DNA from: Listeria seeligeri serovar 1/2b str. SLCC3954
GTDB lineage: Bacteria > Bacillota > Bacilli > Lactobacillales > Listeriaceae
Length of the DNA stretch: 64,000 nt
Reading direction: 5' to 3'
Assembly (NCBI RefSeq): GCF_000027145.1
Contig: NC_013891.1
Location: 868,001-932,000 of the forward strand
The notes below the pieces were generated by a model that saw only the letters and a program-made list of their open reading frames with translations, ran no database searches and was not told where the DNA came from. The position numbers and the translations under genes are program-made. Below, piece by piece: positions 59,843 to 64,000 of this stretch. Numbering within the stretch: the stretch's first letter is position 1; each line of letters starts with the position of its first letter.

Positions 59843-59878
59843 AAAACAGGGTTGGCTATTTGAGCCAACCCTGTTTTT
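59843..59878. terminator. Bidirectional terminator ilvE / MFS gene
   Basis: Perfect 15-bp stem (59843-59857 with 59863-59877). Confidence 0.92.
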
Positions 59879-61352
59879 AATTTTCACCAGAAACATGTTT
59901 TTTCGGTAAAATGAAATGTAAAAAATAACTAACGATACAGCAAGCAAACATAACCCAGAAAACCATATGAAGTCCGCTGTATAAAATATCTCGAAGCGGT
60001 CCAACTAGATCTGCGCTAACATTGCCAGAAGTTTGCGGGCTGATTAGTTGATTTAAATTACTGCGGTTTACTTCGCTACCAGCCGCCTCACGGAATTGAG
60101 TTGTAAGCACGGAATTGAAAATAGTTCCAAAAACTGCAACGCCAATGGTTTGACCAACAGTTCTAAACAATGTATTGGATGCAGTGGCGATACCAGTTTG
60201 GAATCTTGGGACAGCATCTTGAACGGTAACCGTCGTTGTTGTAAAAATAATCCCAAAACCAAATCCCATAAAGGCACTATTTAAATAGAAGAAGAAATCA
60301 TTTGCTGTTGCTGGGAATAAAGCAAGAATTAGTCCGCTCATCGCGGTAATAAGTACGCCGATACCAACTGTATGCCGATTTCCAAGTGTCATGAGTAGTT
60401 TTCCGCCAATGAAAGAACCAATAATCCAAGTAATCGAAAGTGGCGCGAGCATAAAGCCGGCAATGGTTGCCCCATGACCAAGCATCCCTTGCGCCCACAT
60501 CGGAATATATACGTTAATCCCAATTAAAAAGGCACTAATAAGAAAACCAATCAAGTTACCAATTAAGACAACAGGATTCTTAAATAAAACAAATGGCATA
60601 ATCGGATCCTTGGCCCTTTTTTCGACAAAGTAAAAAGCAATAAATAGTAAAATCGAAACGGCAAATAGAATAACGACAAGCGGTTCCGTCCAGTTGAGCG
60701 ATTCACCAGCTCGTTGCAGGGCGAATAGTAACCCAAGTAGCGCAACCGTGAATAACGAAGCGCCAAGATAATCAATTGGCAATTTGACATGCTCCACACT
60801 TTCGCGTAAATAAAGCATAATAAGCACGATGGTCAAAATACCGATTGGTACATTGATAAAGAATATCCAGTGCCAAGAAAGTTGATCCACTAAGAATCCA
60901 CCAACAAGTGGTCCAAATACTCCGGCAATACCCCAAGCAGAACCCATAAACCCAAGCACTTTTGCTCTTTTTTCAAATGGATACACGTCGGCGATAATTG
61001 TCATTGTTGAAGGTAAGATACCTCCTGCACCAATACCTTGAATCGCGCGAAAAATAATTAATTGTTCCATATTTTGTGCAAATCCACAAAGTGATGAACC
61101 AATAATAAAAATAATTGTCGCAATCACAAAAATATTTTTTCGTCCATACAAATCAGACAGTTTTCCGTAAATCGGAACCGTCACTGCTGATGTTAGCAAA
61201 TAAACAGAAAAAATCCAGTTCATTAACTCTATGCCGTCCAACTGACTTACAATCGTTGGCATCGCGGTGCTCACGATGGTACCTTCAATAGCTGCCATAA
61301 AAGTGGCTACAAATACGGCGATGGTAACGGCTTTAACTTTTGTTTGTTCCAA
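59877..61352 (-). CDS. DHA2 family 14-TM MFS drug exporter
   Basis: A 491-residue proton-driven exporter with 14 helices: FMAAIEGTIVSTAMPTIV (helix 1), GKLSDLYGRKNIF (MFS motif A), FRAIQGIGAGGILPSTMTII, GSAWGIAGVFGPLVGGFLVD (motif C) and IFFINVPIGI. The TTG start at 61352 with GGGAGGG gives MEQTKVKAV; the longer frame to 61790 overlaps the divergent peptidase gene and has no family similarity, so it is rejected. Resembles EmrB/MdrM-type pumps; in Listeria related MFS pumps secrete c-di-AMP, but that identity is not claimed. Confidence 0.87.
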   Translation of the reverse strand: MEQTKVKAVTIAVFVATFMAAIEGTIVSTAMPTIVSQLDGIELMNWIFSVYLLTSAVTVPIYGKLSDLYGRKNIFVIATIIFIIGSSLCGFAQNMEQLIIFRAIQGIGAGGILPSTMTIIADVYPFEKRAKVLGFMGSAWGIAGVFGPLVGGFLVDQLSWHWIFFINVPIGILTIVLIMLYLRESVEHVKLPIDYLGASLFTVALLGLLFALQRAGESLNWTEPLVVILFAVSILLFIAFYFVEKRAKDPIMPFVLFKNPVVLIGNLIGFLISAFLIGINVYIPMWAQGMLGHGATIAGFMLAPLSITWIIGSFIGGKLLMTLGNRHTVGIGVLITAMSGLILALFPATANDFFFYLNSAFMGFGFGIIFTTTTVTVQDAVPRFQTGIATASNTLFRTVGQTIGVAVFGTIFNSVLTTQFREAAGSEVNRSNLNQLISPQTSGNVSADLVGPLRDILYSGLHMVFWVMFACCIVSYFLHFILPKKHVSGEN

Positions 61353-61430
61353 AAAATTCCCTCCCTTTTCGTCTACCGAATTATAGCATAGAAAAGTAGT
61401 AATTTGGAAAAAAGTTAATCCTAAGAAATG

Positions 61431-61457
61431 CGCTTCATTCAGATAAGCGCTATAATA
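61431..61457 (+). promoter_or_regulatory. Inverted repeat and -10 box before the M42 peptidase gene
   Basis: GCGCTT (61431-61436) / AAGCGC (61446-61451) is a perfect inverted repeat directly abutting TATAAT (61452-61457), in the -35 to -10 interval; candidate repressor site, possibly shared with the divergent exporter. Confidence 0.55.
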
Positions 61458-61491
61458 TAATAGAGAAAAGTGAACTAAAGGAGGAGTTTTT

Positions 61492-62544
61492 TTGACATAC
61501 GAACCAAATACAAAGAAAACAATGCAAAAAATCAAAGAATTAACATCTATTCCAAGTCCAACTGGTAATACAGGGAAAATTATCGAAACGATTGCGAAGG
61601 ATTTAGATACAGCTAATATTCCGTATAAATTAAACAATAAGGGCGGTTTGATTGTCACACTTCCTGGTAAAGACACTACAAAACACCGAATGTTAACTGC
61701 CCATGTGGATACGCTTGGTGCAATGGTGAAGGAAATTAAATCAGACGGAAGATTACTTTTAAGTTTGATTGGAGGATATCGTTTTAACACAATTGAAGGC
61801 GAATATTGTACGATTGAAACAAGCGATGGTGATTTTTACAGTGGCACCATTCTAATGCATCAAACCTCCGTTCATGTATATAAAGACGCAGGGACAGCAG
61901 AACGTAATGATAAAAACATGGAAGTTCGTTTAGACGTGCGAGCGTTGGATGCAGAAAGTGTTCGTGTACTTGGAATTGAAGTAGGAGATTTTGTTTCGTT
62001 TGATCCAAGAACACAAATTATTAATGAGGAATACATTAAATCTCGTCATTTAGATGATAAAGCAAGTGTCGCGATTTTATTGCAATTGATTCACTTTATT
62101 AATGATAAGAAGTTAGAATTACCACATACAACACATTTCTTAATTTCTAATAATGAAGAAATTGGTTATGGCGGTAACTCAAATATTCCGGCAGAAACAG
62201 TGGAATATTTAGCGGTAGATATGGGTGCGCTTGGTGATGGACAAACATCAGACGAATATACAGTTTCGATTTGCGCGAAAGATGGTAGCGGCCCTTATCA
62301 CTTAGGGCTACGGAAACACTTAGTTGAACTTGCTAAAAAGAATAATATTGATTATAAGTTAGATATTTATCCTTATTATGCATCTGATGCCAGTGCGGCA
62401 ATCAATGCTGGAAATGATATCGTTCATGGTTTAATTGGCCCAGGAGTTGATGCGAGTCACGCTTATGAACGCACGCACCGGGATTCGCTTTATCATACAG
62501 AAAAATTAGTTTACGCATATTTGTTTTCGAATATATTGAAATAG
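61492..62544 (+). CDS. M42 family aminopeptidase (glutamyl aminopeptidase/endoglucanase-like)
   Basis: A 350-residue metal-dependent aminopeptidase forming large tetrahedral shells. Metal site: LTAHVDTLGAMV (His/Asp), HLDDKASV, SNNEEIGYGGNS with catalytic Glu-Glu, AVDMGALGDG, and a final His in VDASHAYERTH. TTG start at 61492 right after GGAGGAG. It is 12 bp upstream of the glutathione peroxidase gene, likely an operon. Confidence 0.9.
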   Translation: MTYEPNTKKTMQKIKELTSIPSPTGNTGKIIETIAKDLDTANIPYKLNNKGGLIVTLPGKDTTKHRMLTAHVDTLGAMVKEIKSDGRLLLSLIGGYRFNTIEGEYCTIETSDGDFYSGTILMHQTSVHVYKDAGTAERNDKNMEVRLDVRALDAESVRVLGIEVGDFVSFDPRTQIINEEYIKSRHLDDKASVAILLQLIHFINDKKLELPHTTHFLISNNEEIGYGGNSNIPAETVEYLAVDMGALGDGQTSDEYTVSICAKDGSGPYHLGLRKHLVELAKKNNIDYKLDIYPYYASDASAAINAGNDIVHGLIGPGVDASHAYERTHRDSLYHTEKLVYAYLFSNILK

Positions 62545-62556
62545 GAGGAATAAATT

Positions 62557-63033
62557 ATGAATGTCCACGATTTTTCTGAAAAAGCAATGAATGGAAAAGA
62601 TATATCGTTAAGTGATTATAAAGGTAAAGTGTTATTAATTGTTAACACTGCAAGTAAATGTGGCTTAACACCTCAGCTAGAAGGACTCGAGGAAATGTAC
62701 AAAAAGCTTGGCGGGGACCATTTTGAAATTCTTGGTTTTCCGTGCAATCAATTTTTACGTCAAGATCCAGCTAGCGATGAGGAGATTTTGGAATTTTGTC
62801 AAATGAATTATGGTGTGACCTTCCAAATGTTCTCTAAAATCAAAGTAAAAGGCAAAGACGCTACTCCACTATATAAGTATTTAACGGAACAAACTGGTGG
62901 AAAGAAAGTAGAATGGAATTTTGCTAAGTTTTTAATTGATGAAAATGGTGAGGTTGTCGAACGTTTCCCATCAAAAATGAAACCAGAAGATTTTGAGGAC
63001 AAAGTAGAAGCGCTAGTTGCACAGGTAAAATAA
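62557..63033 (+). CDS. Glutathione peroxidase-like thiol peroxidase
   Basis: A 158-residue non-selenium peroxidase: LLIVNTASKCGLTPQ with the peroxidatic Cys (near residue 36), FPCNQFLRQDP with Gln and the Cys-containing second motif, and VEWNFAKFLID with Trp-Asn of the catalytic tetrad. Such bacterial enzymes usually use thioredoxin rather than glutathione, although Listeria makes glutathione. SD AGGAGG. Part of a two-gene unit with the M42 peptidase. Confidence 0.9.
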   Translation: MNVHDFSEKAMNGKDISLSDYKGKVLLIVNTASKCGLTPQLEGLEEMYKKLGGDHFEILGFPCNQFLRQDPASDEEILEFCQMNYGVTFQMFSKIKVKGKDATPLYKYLTEQTGGKKVEWNFAKFLIDENGEVVERFPSKMKPEDFEDKVEALVAQVK

Positions 63034-63040
63034 TATACAG

Positions 63041-63075
63041 AAACTCGGTAGTGTCATTATACCGAGTTTTTTTGC
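63041..63075 (+). terminator. Terminator after the peroxidase gene
   Basis: AAACTCGGTA (63041-63050) pairs with TACCGAGTTT (63060-63069), then T-run. Confidence 0.88.
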
Positions 63076-63163
63076 ATCTTAAGGGGGATTAATTGCAAGT
63101 TACAAATATTAGCTTGTAGTTTATGGTGGACTATTTATAATGGAATAGAGAGGAGGAGACTAG

Positions 63164-63619
63164 ATGAAATTTCGTCTAAAACAAGACAGCGATATGGCGA
63201 CTGGTGAAGTAGAGATACATTGCCACCCAAGTGATATGGCAGAATTAAGCAATACTATTTCAAATTTAGAAGAAAAACAAGCGAAAATTTCTGTAAAAAA
63301 AGCTGCAGAAACATATTTACTCGAACAAACCCAGATTTTATATTTTGAAGCAGTGGAAAACAAAATTTTTGTTTACACAGAAAAAGAAATGTATGAAACT
63401 CATTGGAAATTATATGAACTAGAAGAAAGATTTAAAGAAAGCACTTTTTTTAGATGTTCTAAGTCAATGATTCTAAATATCGAATGGATTGAAAAAGTCT
63501 CCTCAGGTTTTAATGGCAGGTTTGAAGCGAAATTGATTAATGGAGAAAAAGTGATTATTTCCAGGCAATATGCTAAAGTCTTGAAACAAAAATTGCAGAT
63601 TGGAGGGAGAAAAAAATGA
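63164..63619 (+). CDS. LytTR domain DNA-binding protein without receiver
   Basis: A 151-residue protein: about 50 residues of lead-in, then a LytTR domain (ILYFEAVENKIFVYTEKEMYET, LYELEERFKESTFFRCSKSMILNIEWIEKV, FNGRFEAKLINGEKVIISRQYAKVLKQKL in parts). No response-regulator domain is present. SD AGAGGAGGAG. Its stop overlaps the start of a DUF3021 gene (ATGA), the standard LytTR-DUF3021 pair, which usually regulates a following ABC transporter. That transporter would lie outside the window. Confidence 0.87.
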   Translation: MKFRLKQDSDMATGEVEIHCHPSDMAELSNTISNLEEKQAKISVKKAAETYLLEQTQILYFEAVENKIFVYTEKEMYETHWKLYELEERFKESTFFRCSKSMILNIEWIEKVSSGFNGRFEAKLINGEKVIISRQYAKVLKQKLQIGGRKK

Positions 63620-64000
63620 GAGAAAAGATAATTCGTTTTATTCAATCGGTATCGATTATTTTTACCGCTTCTATTATTACGATGAGTTTTTCTTATATTG
63701 CTTTTGGGAGAGCAGATAAAGTATCCACGCGAGATATTTTTGCTTTATTAATTTTTAGTATTATCGTTATTATTTTTCAAAAGCTACTTTTCAAAGAATC
63801 GGAGGAAAAGAAGCGCGCTTTTGATGTCCGGCTAATCATTCATTTTCTTTTTATTGAAGCTGCAATTTTAGGAATTGGTTGGATACTTGATTGGTATGAT
63901 TCTTTTATAAACTTTATTATTATTTTCGGATTTGTTGCTCTAACATTTCTCCTTATGCATCTTTTTTTCCATTTGCAAGATATGAAAGTAAGCAACGAAA
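63616..64000 (+). CDS. DUF3021 family membrane protein (truncated by window end)
   Basis: The first 128 codons are visible: an N-terminal helix (about 8-30), a second (about 42-58), a third and a fourth (about 72-115), matching the four-helix DUF3021 layout. It overlaps the LytTR gene by four bases. DUF3021 proteins are thought to restrain the activity of the neighbouring LytTR regulator at the membrane. C-terminus not seen. Confidence 0.82.
   Translation, partial: MREKIIRFIQSVSIIFTASIITMSFSYIAFGRADKVSTRDIFALLIFSIIVIIFQKLLFKESEEKKRAFDVRLIIHFLFIEAAILGIGWILDWYDSFINFIIIFGFVALTFLLMHLFFHLQDMKVSNE

Noticed and set aside
60298-61790. N-terminal extension of the DHA2 exporter frame up to 61790
   Set aside because: The extra 146 codons run antisense through the start of the M42 peptidase gene and lack an SD. 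The TTG at 61352 has GGGAGGG and begins the recognisable first helix.

Overview
The window looks like a chromosomal segment of Listeria monocytogenes or a very close relative. The DNA is AT-rich, with strong Shine-Dalgarno sites and several TTG/GTG starts. It carries a recognisable Listeria gene order: ltaS, srtA, lplA1, a Dps ferritin (fri), liaIH, nagAB-nagR, the yjbH-CYTH-TPR-relQ-nadK-rluD-fabI block, and dltXABCD. Gene names are assigned by recognising the proteins; no database search was run.

Layout. 1-9.8 kb: end of a formate/nitrite channel, a succinate-semialdehyde dehydrogenase with a probable sigma-B promoter, a Vga-type ABC-F resistance gene behind a long attenuator leader (Rli53-like), a permease/DUF1980 pair, coaA, and an ABC-2 exporter with its own TetR regulator. 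9.8-17.5 kb: cell-envelope genes (LTA synthase, sortase A, a GtlA-type glycosyltransferase), DNA repair, lipoate ligase and tRNA-Gly. 17.5-32.1 kb: queG, trmL, nitroreductase, a small sigma-B membrane protein missed by ORF calling, a phosphatase, an Hsp90-like protein with an adjacent TPR protein, fri, a HesB-like protein, a ComEC-like lipoprotein fused to a ComEA-type helix-hairpin-helix, a DUF3006 protein, and a probable LhrC-family sRNA. Two paralogous DUF915 hydrolases follow an MFS/GntR pair and a permease. 32.2-34.5 kb: small membrane proteins and liaIH. 34.5-38.7 kb: a probably accessory block between liaH and nagA, with an HxlR regulator, a two-component flavin oxidoreductase, and an odd chimeric MucBP surface protein lying between two copies of a duplicated promoter/start module. 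38.7-52 kb: amino-sugar catabolism, a TagO-like transferase, paired U32 proteins, lemA/htpX, and the YjbH-RelQ-NadK-FabI region. 52-64 kb: the dlt operon (including unlisted dltX), rpiA, ilvE, a DHA2 exporter, an M42 peptidase, a glutathione peroxidase, and the start of a LytTR/DUF3021 module cut by the window end.

Envelope maintenance is the recurrent theme. LTA is polymerised (LtaS), galactosylated (GtlA) and D-alanylated (Dlt). Teichoic acid linkage synthesis begins with the TagO-like enzyme, surface proteins are anchored by SrtA, and LiaIH responds to envelope damage. A second theme is stress and redox control: candidate sigma-B promoters, a PerR/Fur box at fri, YjbH and RelQ.

The least ordinary items are the fused MucBP gene with its duplicated regulatory module, the Hsp90-like/TPR pair, the LhrC-like sRNA downstream of the DUF3006 gene, and one 14-bp operator shared by two unlinked operons.
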